Positions 10,944-20,196 of a stretch of 64,000 bases of DNA are shown here, piece by piece (position 1 is the stretch's first letter; each line of letters opens with the position of its first letter). The notes below the pieces were generated by a model. The model saw nothing but the letters and a program-made list of their open reading frames with translations, had not been told where the DNA came from and ran no database searches. The stretch is from Trichosporon coremiiforme (taxonomy: Eukaryota > Basidiomycota > Tremellomycetes > Trichosporonales > Trichosporonaceae). The position numbers and the translations under genes were made by a program. The DNA lies in contig BCJJ01000016.1 of NCBI GenBank assembly GCA_039545355.1, positions 981,544 through 1,045,543 of the forward strand, read 5' to 3'.

Positions 10944-11552
10944 ATGTCCACTGTGTCTACCGACACACGCTTCTCCACAATCTCGGACTTTGTCGATGCC
11001 GAGACCGAGATCCAGACAATGCTCGACACTCTCAACCAGCGGCTGGCTGCAGTTCAGCTGAGGAAATCGAAGCGCACTCCAACACCGATTCCATTCGAGG
11101 AGATGGAGTGGGTCGTAGATGCCAAATCGTGGTCGGTGAAGTATGGGCGGCCCAAGGGTAAATCCTCGCAGCGTCCGCTAAGACTAATTCGCAGGCACAA
11201 TCAGACTCTTCGTGCAAATGGGCAACATTACTCAGAAGGTGCGAGTTGACCCTCACGACTGCCCGTTCGGAAGTATCAAGGTGAGGTGACGACAGGATTG
11301 TTATCATCTCTAACAGCAGGCATTCTTCGCGTATCAGCACTGTCGCCATGGCGGGCCCAGCGCTCTCATGTATGTTTTAGCCTCGTCCATACTAACAGAA
11401 GGTTCATATTGGACGGGAACAGGCTCAACGATGATCAGGTGCCGGCAGATGTGGACATGGAGGAAGGCGACGTTATCGACTGTCATCGTGACCCCAGTGA
11501 GTTTCGCGCCGCTTCGATCATAACACCAGACGCCATCGACTGGAGCGGTTAG
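10944..11552 (+). CDS. SUMO-like protein with N-terminal coiled-coil arm, intact copy
   Basis: Exons 10944-11157, 11195-11280 and 11317-11369, then a last exon from 11399. Introns are 37, 36 and 29 nt. Residues 18-45 form a helical, probably coiled-coil arm (ETEIQTMLDTLNQRLAAVQL). It is followed by EEMEWVVDAKSW, equivalent to the FDEKPWVQEA block of the minus-strand copies. The fold shows IRLFVQMGN, CPFGSIK, FFAYQH and GGPSAL, then the SUMO-type block FILDGNRLNDDQVPADVDME plus EGDVIDC. The end is IDWSG-stop, with or without an optional 33-nt in-frame intron (11487-11519), so no diglycine is present. It is the cleanest copy in the window and shares its arm with the broken neighbour at 12556. 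Function unknown; SUMO-like fold assigned from the FDG/MEDGD pattern. Confidence 0.7.
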
Positions 11553-12555
11553 CAAGCAATTGGGCGATTGTTGTAAGCAACTCGCGGAGGCCTTCGCGTA
11601 GGCTAGTGATTTTTGTAGCCGGAGAATGCGTAATACACCGGATAGAGGAACTCATGTATATGCACAGCTGTAGTTCACGGGTGCACGGAGGAACCGCTTC
11701 AGCCAAGTCGACACGAGTAAGGATAACGGTAATGGCATCGCCACACGTTGCTACTGTGCTGCGACTCGAACAAGGCTCTTCAGCGACGGACCGGAGTCCC
11801 CCTGCGGAGCTCGGCAATCACAAAATTCTGCACGCGGGATATCACGGGCCGCAATAATCCCCTCCCCTCCTGATGCTAACCCCAGACGCTATCTTCTGGA
11901 GCGGTTGATGGCACTCATCACCATCGTTCATTCCTTCCATCTCGTGTGCAGGTCATAAGCGTCGCAAGGTGCTGTAGGAGCGTGTGAATGCATAGTGTGT
12001 GAGACGCGCGAGAGCTACGTCGCTAAGCAAGCCCGAAGCCGGGGTACTGGAAGGCCAATCTCGCTCAGGCCGCTCACAAGGTGGGCTGGTGGGTGCGTTG
12101 CAGACGCCCATCGTCTGTTGCGCCCGCTCCTCAGAATGGCGGCATTACATGGCGTACATGGGTGAAAAATAGACTCGGTCTCAGCAGGGTGACAAGGCGA
12201 CGTGCCCGCAGCATGCAGGAGCGCTATGAACACAAGAAGGACTGCGGACAGTTGCGGACAGACGGCATGCGCCCGCCCAGCCGACAGAGCGACACACACG
12301 GTAACACAAGGGAAACAGGACTTCGACGGACGACAGAGCTCACCAGCAAGCTGCGACTGGCGCTCTTTCTGGGCGTCACCTGAGGTTGAAACAGTGAAGG
12401 GGCGAGGAGGGATAGCCGTACCTGATCTGTGCAGATGCTCGCGGGAGTCGTGCTCTCAAGCTGGGGATACTGGGCACCGACACGTACCGACAAATGCGAC
12501 TTAGTCTGGACGCACTTTGACATCGCTCCATCCTTTGAGCATCCATCTGCCCACC
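11553..12555. other. Intergenic between two SUMO-like copies
   Basis: About 1 kb; no supported gene or repeat recognised. Confidence 0.45.
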
Positions 12556-13160
12556 ATGTCCTCCGTCAAATCCGTGGAAACACGCTCCTCCACAATGTCG
12601 GACCCCATCGATGCCGAGTCGGAGGTTCAGGCAATGCTCGATAGCCTCAACCAGCGGATGGCTGCGATACAGCTGAAGAAGTCGAGGCGCACTCCGTCCT
12701 TTCGATGACAAGGAATGGGTTCAGGAAGCAAAGAAGTGGAGAGAGGTAACCGAACGTACACCTGGTGCGCTTTTCTGGACCTTGGCGCTTGGACTAACGG
12801 GCAGGGAGGATAATACTTGTTTGTGCGCATGGGCAACGTCGCAAAAGGGTTCATCGTCTTTCCGAGTGAGGTCAACTTCGGCCACATCAAGGTAAAGCAG
12901 CTATGAAGAGGAGTATTTGACGACAGGCGGTTTTCGCCTACTATCATCGTCGTGAAGGCGGACCCAGCGCGCTGCGGTAAATTAAGCCAAGAAAGGACGC
13001 CAACCTCAGGTTCATCCACGATGGGAACAGACTCAAGGATGATCAAGTTCTCGCAGACTTGGAGATGGAAGACGGTGACATTATCGACTGCGTCCGTGAT
13101 CGCAGTGAGTGTCTTCGGCTCCCGCTCCTGACAACAGACGCCATCAACTGGAGTGGTTAG
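12556..13160 (+). pseudogene. SUMO-like family copy with two frameshifts
   Basis: Closest sister of the gene at 10944: the arm reads ESEVQAMLDSLNQRMAAIQL and intron positions match. Two breaks are visible. Near 12702-12708 one extra base throws the frame into TGA just before DDKEWVQEAKKW. Near 12815-12820, just after the next acceptor, an extra G separates RIIL from FVRMGN and brings TAA into the coding frame. Downstream exons remain clean: AVFAYYHRREGGPSAL, then FIHDGNRLKDDQVLADLEME plus DGDIIDC, ending INWSG-stop after a 33-nt in-frame intron candidate. The conserved downstream part means the damage is recent or due to sequencing error. Confidence 0.6.
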
Positions 13161-13677
13161 GGGATACATCTGCGCTATCGCTACAATGTAAATTGACCAG
13201 GCCGAACCTTTGGCCGGTGGGGGAGCGAGCAATGCAAAGTGTAGAGGTCTCTATGCAAACATCTGCAAGCTGCATGTTCAAATGTGAACACATGACCTCG
13301 AAGATCGATACTGTAGACAGCTTCTTTGTCCTGACACTGCCACACTGCTGCTCATCCGCCTCTAGCTCGACCACCGCCAAGCCTCAACGCTGAATCTGTC
13401 AAGGAAAACTCTCTGCACTGGATCTCACCGGATCACTGGATGCAATGCGACAAGTCCTTTGACTTACGGACTGGCCACATTTCATGCGCACAGTTATCAG
13501 CTATCCGTAGCGAAGTCGCATATAGCTACCTGTTACGTAACCACACCGCGCGTGCCTCTCAGCGCGTCGCGGTCAACCCCGGATCCCTGGATCGATCAGC
13601 ACGTCACAACAAAGCTCGCTGAAGTGTCGCTTGTCTCCCTCTCTTCGACCAACGGCTTCGACGCGATCACGCCCGTC
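13161..13677. other. Intergenic, upstream of the F-box-like gene
   Basis: No gene seen. The frame of the downstream gene stays open upstream to 13459, but those codons lack the bias of the gene body. Confidence 0.4.
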
Positions 13678-14778
13678 ATGACGGTCATCGACCACAATGT
13701 GTTCCCGCACGTCATGGAGGCGATCTACTCGTACGCTGACTTCGACGCGCTGCTCGCCATGCGACCGACATCGAAGACGTACCGCGACTGGTCCGACGCC
13801 CGGCTATCGGAGCACGTCGTCGTGCATGTGCGGCGTCCGAAGAATGAGCAAGGCAAACCGATATGGGCTGCCGGCTCTCGTTCGGTTGAGATCCATGCGC
13901 CTGGTGGGAGGCGGTTGCCATTCTTCCGCTCATGGAAGCGGGACAACGGTGACGACGTGTCGCAGTGGCGAGCATTCGGCAAGTACTTCGCGCGCACGAC
14001 GACACTTGACCTGGCCGACGAGGGCTTAATGTGCGGGCGAACAGAGTGCATCAGGGCCGTCTGTCCCAAGCTGCGTACCCTGCGTATGCTGAACAACTAC
14101 GAGTCGGAGCGCGAGGTTGCTGATATGTCGTCGTCGGCCGTGTCCTTCCCAGGCAACGCCGAGACGGGGACGTTCGTGCAGTTCTGCTACGCTGCGAAGC
14201 CAGCAGACCCGATGGCAGAGGGGCGAGTGTCGCGTGCTCTGTTTCTCAACCCGATCCCGCGCGGCGTGCGCCGGTGTGTCGTCAACCTCATCGGCGACAT
14301 GCGTGACCCGAAGCTCATCTTCATCGCGAACACGACTCTGCCGCCTGAGTTGCAAGAACTCGTTCTTGTCTTCCACCAAGTTGCTGGCCCGACACCAGAA
14401 GTCAAGGACGACTACCAGATTCCTAGTGCGACGCTGCACTGCTTCCACAGCTTCGCCCAGCTCATCGCGCAGAACGCTCACAAGTGCCGCATCACCATGG
14501 CCGGTGCGCTCGGCGTGAGCGAGCGCGTGTACGGGTTTCAATTCGCATACGACCAGGATGAGCTTCGAGACACGCTCGTCGAGTTTCTGGGGCATATCGC
14601 GGACGAGCAGACGCCGATGGGTCCCGACGAGATCAAGAAGGCGAACGCTGCATTCCATGACATCCCGTGGCCGTCCGTCGCCCAGCACAGGAAGAAACTC
14701 GCGCCCGGTCAATGGGAGGACGAGTACGTCCCGAGGCCGTGGTACTCAAGCCCCGAGTTGTCCTGGTACACGAAATAA
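13678..14778 (+). CDS. F-box-like orphan protein, intronless
   Basis: 366 residues from the ATG at 13678. The N-terminal 40 residues (DHNVFPHVMEAIYSYADFDA, then LLAMRPTSKTYRDW) have the helix-rich F-box-like pattern common in Trichosporonales proteins: a start of the form 'phi-P-h-h-h-E-h-h', then Leu-rich helices and an 'R-T/S-S-K' turn. The rest has leucine-patterned strands (LRTLRMLNN, LPPELQELVLVF) that could be degenerate LRRs. If it is an F-box protein it would recruit a substrate to an SCF ubiquitin ligase; this is inferred from the N-terminus only. An upstream in-frame start at 13459 is possible but poorly coding. It is convergent with the dioxygenase gene, with 109 bases between the stops. 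Confidence 0.7.
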   Translation: MTVIDHNVFPHVMEAIYSYADFDALLAMRPTSKTYRDWSDARLSEHVVVHVRRPKNEQGKPIWAAGSRSVEIHAPGGRRLPFFRSWKRDNGDDVSQWRAFGKYFARTTTLDLADEGLMCGRTECIRAVCPKLRTLRMLNNYESEREVADMSSSAVSFPGNAETGTFVQFCYAAKPADPMAEGRVSRALFLNPIPRGVRRCVVNLIGDMRDPKLIFIANTTLPPELQELVLVFHQVAGPTPEVKDDYQIPSATLHCFHSFAQLIAQNAHKCRITMAGALGVSERVYGFQFAYDQDELRDTLVEFLGHIADEQTPMGPDEIKKANAAFHDIPWPSVAQHRKKLAPGQWEDEYVPRPWYSSPELSWYTK

Positions 14779-14834
14779 CCAAGTCACGGTCTCACGTAAC
14801 CATAATTCACAATGCATAAAGCAAGATCTACAAC

Positions 14835-14872
14835 ATTTCAAGCGTCTCACGTTATTTCAAGCGTTTCACGTT
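14835..14872. repeat. Tandem 19-bp repeat, two copies
   Basis: ATTTCAAGCGTCTCACGTT is followed directly by a copy with one change (T for C). It lies in the short spacer between two convergent stops, so it is probably in overlapping 3' untranslated regions. Confidence 0.7.
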
Positions 14873-14887
14873 ATGACTTCTTGGTTT

Positions 14888-16069
14888 TCAACCGTCCAGA
14901 GCCTTGATGCTCTTCGCCCAAGACTGCGGGCCGTATGCACCGGGCGCCTCGCCGTCGAAGAGGGAGGCATATACGACGCGGTCGTTCTGCTCGCCCTTCC
15001 AGGGGTGGCGGCCGTGCTGTGTAATGACGTTGTCGTACACGAGGAGGTCGCCCTCCTGCCACTTGTGCAGGACAGTGATCTCGTCCGTGATCTCAGCGAG
15101 GCGCTTGATGTACTCCTCGGGAATGGGTTCGCCGTCACCATACGTCTGAGAGACGCCATAGCGCTGCTTCCCGTTCACGACTAGGTTGCGGTAGTACGCA
15201 GCAAGTCCAGTGAAGAGCACGGGTAGGCCAGTGCCGGGCTGTGTGCGGATGGCAGGGAGGATGTGCGTGACGATGACGCCTCCGTCATCGGTCCACTCCC
15301 ACGTCGTGTCGTCTCCGCGACCGTAGCGGCGGATCTGGTCCTCGACCTTGCGGCGCTTCGTCTCCTCATCGTCACCCTCGGCCCACTCCTTGCCGAACGC
15401 CTGCTGTATGGTCGTACCGCCGGCGTACTGGCGGCCCTGCTTGTACGTGACGCTGGAGCGGACGCCGCGCTTGGCGAGCTGCTCGATGAACTCCGGAATC
15501 TCCTCCTGGGCGCGACGGAAGAGCTCGAGGGAGGACGAGACGGGCGTCTCGCCGCCTTCCTTGGGTGACCGGTGCCCGTAGAAGAAGATGTACTCGGGCG
15601 CGTGCGGTACCTGCGGCGACTCGTTGTGGTTGAAGATCAGCGTCTCCTTCGAGCTCTCGTTCGCGGGCGACACGTTCGGTGCGAGCTCGCCGCGCTCGAC
15701 CACCAGACCGATGATCTCGTGCGGAGCATAGCCGAACGAGTGAGCGAAGCGGGAGAAGTCGGCCGGGTTCCGCACTGGCACCCCGCGGAAGAGGAGTGCG
15801 CCGTGCTGCGACAGCAGAGTCGTCAGGACGCCTGTCTTCTGCAGGTCGCTGATCGTCGAGACGGCCTCGTCGAAGGTGATCTCCTTGCTGGGACGGAGGG
15901 CGAGGGGAGCAACAGATCCAGGTGCATGCGGAGCGCCGAGCTGGCGCTGGTTCGATGCCGGCAGCGAGAACGGCTCAAAGTGCGCCGCTGCTTCAGTGGG
16001 GAGGACGCCAAGATGAGTGTCGGGTGCGGTTGCGACGGCGGCCATGGTTTCGTATAGGTCGAGTGGCAA
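14888..16069 (-). CDS. TauD/TfdA-type Fe(II)/2-oxoglutarate dioxygenase, clavaminate-synthase-like
   Basis: 393 residues, no intron. The double-stranded beta-helix iron site is visible. The proximal pair is His-Asn-Glu in FNHNESPQVPHAPEYIFFY (HxE in place of HxD, as in clavaminate synthase and SyrP-type enzymes). The distal His is in TQHGRHPW, and the 2-oxoglutarate-binding Arg is in NDRVVYASLF. Other family blocks are GALLFRGVPV and FYGHRSPKEGGETPV. Such enzymes hydroxylate or cleave small substrates such as sulfonates, amino acids or phosphonates; the substrate here is unknown. The start could be the ATG at 16069 or the one eight codons in. It shares a 546-bp intergenic region with the divergent UNC93-like carrier, suggesting joint regulation, which is inference. 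Confidence 0.88.
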   Translation of the reverse strand: MPLDLYETMAAVATAPDTHLGVLPTEAAAHFEPFSLPASNQRQLGAPHAPGSVAPLALRPSKEITFDEAVSTISDLQKTGVLTTLLSQHGALLFRGVPVRNPADFSRFAHSFGYAPHEIIGLVVERGELAPNVSPANESSKETLIFNHNESPQVPHAPEYIFFYGHRSPKEGGETPVSSSLELFRRAQEEIPEFIEQLAKRGVRSSVTYKQGRQYAGGTTIQQAFGKEWAEGDDEETKRRKVEDQIRRYGRGDDTTWEWTDDGGVIVTHILPAIRTQPGTGLPVLFTGLAAYYRNLVVNGKQRYGVSQTYGDGEPIPEEYIKRLAEITDEITVLHKWQEGDLLVYDNVITQHGRHPWKGEQNDRVVYASLFDGEAPGAYGPQSWAKSIKALDG

Positions 16070-16615
16070 GCGACGGCACTCCGAAATGGAATGAGTATTT
16101 ATGGCAGCGGTGCTGCACGCCCACCCAGTCCGCTCTGGCGGAAGCCGATGCGGGCAACGGAGGTAGCCGAATGGGAGATGAGATCATCTTGCCGAAAATG
16201 TCGTGCTCGGTATGGCTTGACGCCGAAGGCTTGGGTTGGATGCAGGACACGGCCGTGTCCCTGAGAGGGAAAGACTTGATAAGATAAACTAAGGCCAGGG
16301 TTGTGTCAACTTACGTGCTTGCTTTTTGGCGCGTTGCTCTCCACTTTTCTCATTCAGACACTTCCGTTTATTCATTTTGAGTTCCCACGTGAGGCGCTAG
16401 ATCTGAAACAGCGCTAGCAACTCTGATTCCTGTCGTATAACCATTCCGACAGTCATGACGTGCCAGGCATCGCGCAAGTGGCCGTTCTGAGCTCTTATTG
16501 GAGCGATAAGATGGGAAGCAAAGTGGGGACGGCCGCTTCGTTTGGACGCCAGCGCATAAAAGATCTAACCAGTCTGTCACCATTGGTACTCACCCTTCCC
16601 CTCTGTCACCACACA
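16070..16615. promoter_or_regulatory. Divergent promoter region, dioxygenase / UNC93-like carrier
   Basis: 546 bp between two start codons pointing apart. AT-richer tracts occur around 16330-16380 and no gene is seen. GATA-like cores occur (for example GATAAGAT near 16276 and 16506), compatible with nitrogen-type control, but such short motifs are common by chance. Confidence 0.4.
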
Positions 16616-18006
16616 ATGAGTCGTAAGTTGCGATACTGACGATATCGCTAACATCAGGGCTGATCAAGTTCTACCGCTCGACTCTGTTCCAAATCCTCGT
16701 TGTGGGGCTCTGTGCCTTCTGCGCGCCGGGTATCTGGAGTGCTATGAACGGTCTCGGTGTTGGAGGATCACAATCACCCGATCTCGTGAACGCTGCCAAC
16801 GCGCTGCTGTACGCGTTCATGAACGTGTTCTGCTTCCTCGGACCATGGTTCACGAACGTTCTCGGTTTCAAGTACACCCTCGCGCTCGGGGCACTCGGCT
16901 ACCCGCTATACGCTGCTGGACTCTACGTTAACAACCGCACTGGCGCAACGTGGTTTGTCTACTTCGGAAGCGTTGTCTGTGGCATCACGGCAGGCCTGTT
17001 CTGGAGTGTCGAGGGTGCCGTTGCGACTGGTTACCCCGAGTCCCACAAGCGAGGACGATACGTCGCAACCTGGTTCACTTTCCGAAACGCCGGCAACATC
17101 ATCGGCGGCTCGGTCAGTCTGGCGCTGAACCACGCTGTCGCCAAGCGAGGCAAGGTCGGGTACGAGACGTATCTGGCCTTCATTGCAATCCAATGCCTTG
17201 GCTTCGTCTTCGCCCTCTTCCTCTCGAACCCCGAGAAGGTTACGCGCGACGACGGTACGAAGATTGCGGCGCCGCGAGGCACCAAGCCCCTCGACGAAGC
17301 TAAGGCGATGTGGCGGCTCATCACGTCACGCCAGATCCTGCTCCTCACCCCGCTCTTCATCTACTTCGGTTGGCTGCAGGCATACCCCGGAACGTTCCTC
17401 GCCACGTACTTCACCGTCCGCTCCCGCGCTCTCGGCAGCCTGTGCTACGCCCTCATGGGCAACGTGGGTACGTGGCTGGGTGGATTGCTCGTCGACGTGC
17501 GCTGGCACCCGTCACGCAAGGTGCGCGCCATCACAACCTTTGTGCTTCTCGCGGTGATGAACACGGCGACCTGGATTTGGGCCGTGATCATCCAGGAGGA
17601 GTACTCGCGCACGCACCCGCTTCTCGACTGGGCGGACCAGAGCACCTTCGGCCGCGGCTTTGGCGTCTTCATGTTTGAGCGCCTCAGCTTTGCCCTCGTC
17701 GAAAACTACGTCTACTGGTGCATCGGCAACCTGTCCGACTCGCCCGGTGACCAGATCCGCTACTCGTCCCTCCTGCGCGGTATTGAGACGGCCTCCGTCG
17801 CCGTCAGTTTTGGCGTGCAGGCGGTTCCGACGCCGCTGCTCATCACCGCCGCCCTCAACTTGGGCATTTGGTTTGCTGCCCTGCCGTTCGCGTTCTACGC
17901 TACGCTCCAGGTCGTGCGCAAGTTTGACGAGCTCAGCCGAAGAGAATCTGAGAGCACTGAGACCGATAGTACAGACGTGGACAGCAAGGTGGAGGAGAAG
18001 GTGTAG
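16616..18006 (+). CDS. UNC93-like (DUF895) MFS membrane transporter
   Basis: A tiny first exon (ATGAGTC, 16616-16622) is joined across a 35-nt intron to 16658-18006, giving 451 residues in phase. The second exon alone lacks a good ATG at the membrane start, which supports the 7-nt exon. About 11-12 hydrophobic segments are visible. Family blocks: LCAFCAPGIWSAMNGLGVGG, ANALLYAFMNVFCFLGPW, GLFWSVEGAVATGYP, then RGRYVATWFTFRNAGNIIGG. The C-terminal tail is acidic and cytosolic (ESTETDSTDVDSKVEEKV). Fungal UNC93-like carriers are of unknown substrate. The divergent dioxygenase suggests it may import that enzyme's substrate. Its stop lies only 62 bases from the stop of the convergent gene at 18069. 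Confidence 0.85.
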
Positions 18007-18068
18007 ACTCAGACGTTGGGAACATACTGTATGTACAGTTATGCATATCTTACTACAATGTGAATTAC

Positions 18069-19499
18069 TCAGACCCAGACCTCGTATCCGAAGCAGTTTG
18101 TCCTCTTGACTGGATCCCAGGCCTTGTCCCAGCCACCGGTACGCTCGGCGAAGTACCTCATCGTCTTCCTCTCAAAGTCAGGCCAGATCTTTGGTTCCGG
18201 TGGAGGTCTCTGACCGAGCTCCTTCCATCTTGTGATTGCGTAGGGGTCCATGGGGAACGCTTCCTTCGTGTTGTACCGTCGAACGTGCTTCCACAGACGA
18301 AGAAGCTTGTTGTCGTAGCCCGCTCGTCTCATCTGAAGCAGCTCCTTGTCTGTGAGTTTCCTCATAATGAGGCGCACGCGGGCGTCCCACTGTGTCGCGT
18401 GGTCCTGTTTGATGGTTGGGAACAGAAAGTTATACGCAGGGCAGGGTGCCAAGCAAGCTGCAACGAGGATGGTGGTTGTTGTGAGACAGGCTTTCTTTGA
18501 ATCCGACAAGGTTGACTCCAAGGAGGCGCGCTCAAGCAGAATGTCAAGCATATCCTCGATTTCCTTGGCGATCCCCGCAGCGACCTTTGGGAGCGAATCG
18601 ACGCGCGAGTACTTGCCCGTGTTGCCGCACTTTCTCAACAAGGACTTGGCTCGCCGCAGGAAGTGTTCGCACATCTCCTCGACCTCGTCCTTGCCCAAGC
18701 ACTTCTCAATGACATGTGCCGGAGACGAGACAAGGACATCCTCCTTTACCTCCTGGTGCACAAGCGCAGCGTCCAAGCAGATCTTCCTCACAGCGGCAGG
18801 TTTCATGTTCTTGAGATCAGAGTCGCGCGATGATAAAAAGCTGTACTCTTTGGGCGGCTCCCCTGTAACGGCGACTGTCACATCTGCGTACTTGCGTGCC
18901 TTCCGCACGCAGACCCGCACGTTGGCTATCGGCAAGGCCTTGATAATGGCAGTCAGGAACGCCTTGCGCTTATCCCCGTCATCGTCTTCGGAGGGGTTGG
19001 GTGAGATGAAACGGCGTGGTAGAGAGTCAATTACCGATCTTGGTGAAGGTGAGGCAAAGACTAGTTCGATAGGGGCAGTCGAGCTGCCCTCGGAAGCATC
19101 TACGTCGTAAATCGGGTCGGGTGAGCTGTAGTCTTGGAGAAGGGGTTTTCGCTTAGCCACTGGCTGCACCGAAAGCGGCGTCGAAGCACTACGCTTGCGA
19201 GAGGGCGCAGGTGCTGCATCTTTGCCACCGGCGGCACTGCGACGCTGGCCGAGGGCGGTCTTGCTGGGACCAGCGCTCCCTGCGCTTCCTCTCAAACATT
19301 CGCTAACCCAGGCGAGAACGGCTGGCGTCGAGAGGAGCTTATTCGCGACTTCTCTGAACTTGGAGACTTCGCCGTTTGCCGCGTACTGCGGGGGTGTCAG
19401 CAATCCCATTGTGTACGTGAAAGGTCAAGGGCTGAACACACTTACAGCTTCCAGGATGGTCGCGTCCATCGGGCCGATGCCCTCTGGGAGGCCGGACAT
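18069..19499 (-). CDS. Protein of unknown function, member 1 of a tandem paralogue pair
   Basis: Exon 1 is 19446-19499 (MSGLPEGIGPMDATILEA) and exon 2 is 18069-19385, joined across a 60-nt intron, for 456 residues. The first 50 residues (DATILEA, then KFREVANKLLSTP and AVLAWVSECL) and a C-terminal helical half (IRKLTDKELLQMRRA, TGGWDKAW) are shared with the gene at 20197-21387. The middle is low-complexity, Ser/Pro/Lys-rich and probably disordered. I recognise no domain, signal peptide or membrane segment. Basic stretches (SRKRSAST, VAKRK) could be nuclear signals. A lineage-specific family is the most I can infer. Confidence 0.7.
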
Positions 19500-19917
19500 G
19501 GTGGATACGCTTCCCACGCGGTGCTGGTGAAGACAAGCTGGAGAGTATGTGTAAAGTCTATTGCATGGAGGTCGGGTGTCGACCAGTGTTGGGAGGACGT
19601 CGTGCTGGCAGGGGCGTTTGGAGGTCCGAAAGTGAGATGCGTCGTGCGTCGCGGATCCGTGCATCGAAGCTTCCCTTGTTCCTGAGGCTGTCATGACGGT
19701 CTCCGTCGAAGCTCGCCTCGATGTCATCGTCTTAGAGGAAAGCGAGGTCATGCACGTTGTCCCAGAACGAGCTGCAGGTGTTCAGCGAGCTGGGAAGGTG
19801 TGCAAGGAGGTACGCGCCGGTCGGAGCTGTCTGTCGCTTCAAAGCACATGCATATTGCTCATTACAACCTCGAGCACAGTAGCCTCAGCTCCTGGCCCCC
19901 GCGGTACCACTGCCTAC
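19500..19917. other. Spacer between paralogues
   Basis: Promoter side of the gene at 18069-19499 and end of the decayed tail of its paralogue. No separate gene seen. Confidence 0.4.
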
Positions 19918-20196
19918 CTACTGCCAGGCTGCGTCCCAACCACCCGTGCGATCAGCAGAGTAGGCCATCCTGTTCTTCTCGAAGCCAGGTCACATCTTGC
20001 GCAGCTGCGGTCGAGCTGGGGCAGGCGAAGAAGATGGGGTGGGCTGAGGACGATACTCGGGGTGCGGTTCTCTCAACGCCGGTCGGTCCATTTGCTGGCG
20101 CTGCTGTTGCTGTTGTTCCAGCAGCAGTTGCCGCCGCTCCTGCACTCGCCGCTCGTCTTCCGCTGCTTCGCGCTCACGGAAGACCAAGATGGACCT
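19918..20196 (-). pseudogene. Decayed C-terminal coding tail of the paralogue at 20197-21387
   Basis: After the TGA at 20197-20199 the same frame stays open and still resembles the sister protein. The TGA stands where the sister has Trp in LLRLWKHV. A Gln-rich, charged stretch follows, then KM-TGA-PGFE against KIWPDFE in the sister (TGA again at a Trp, 19990-19992). After that comes DRTGGWDAAW against ERTGGWDKAW, and finally TAG at 19918. Both TGA codons are one G-to-A change from TGG. Confidence 0.6.
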
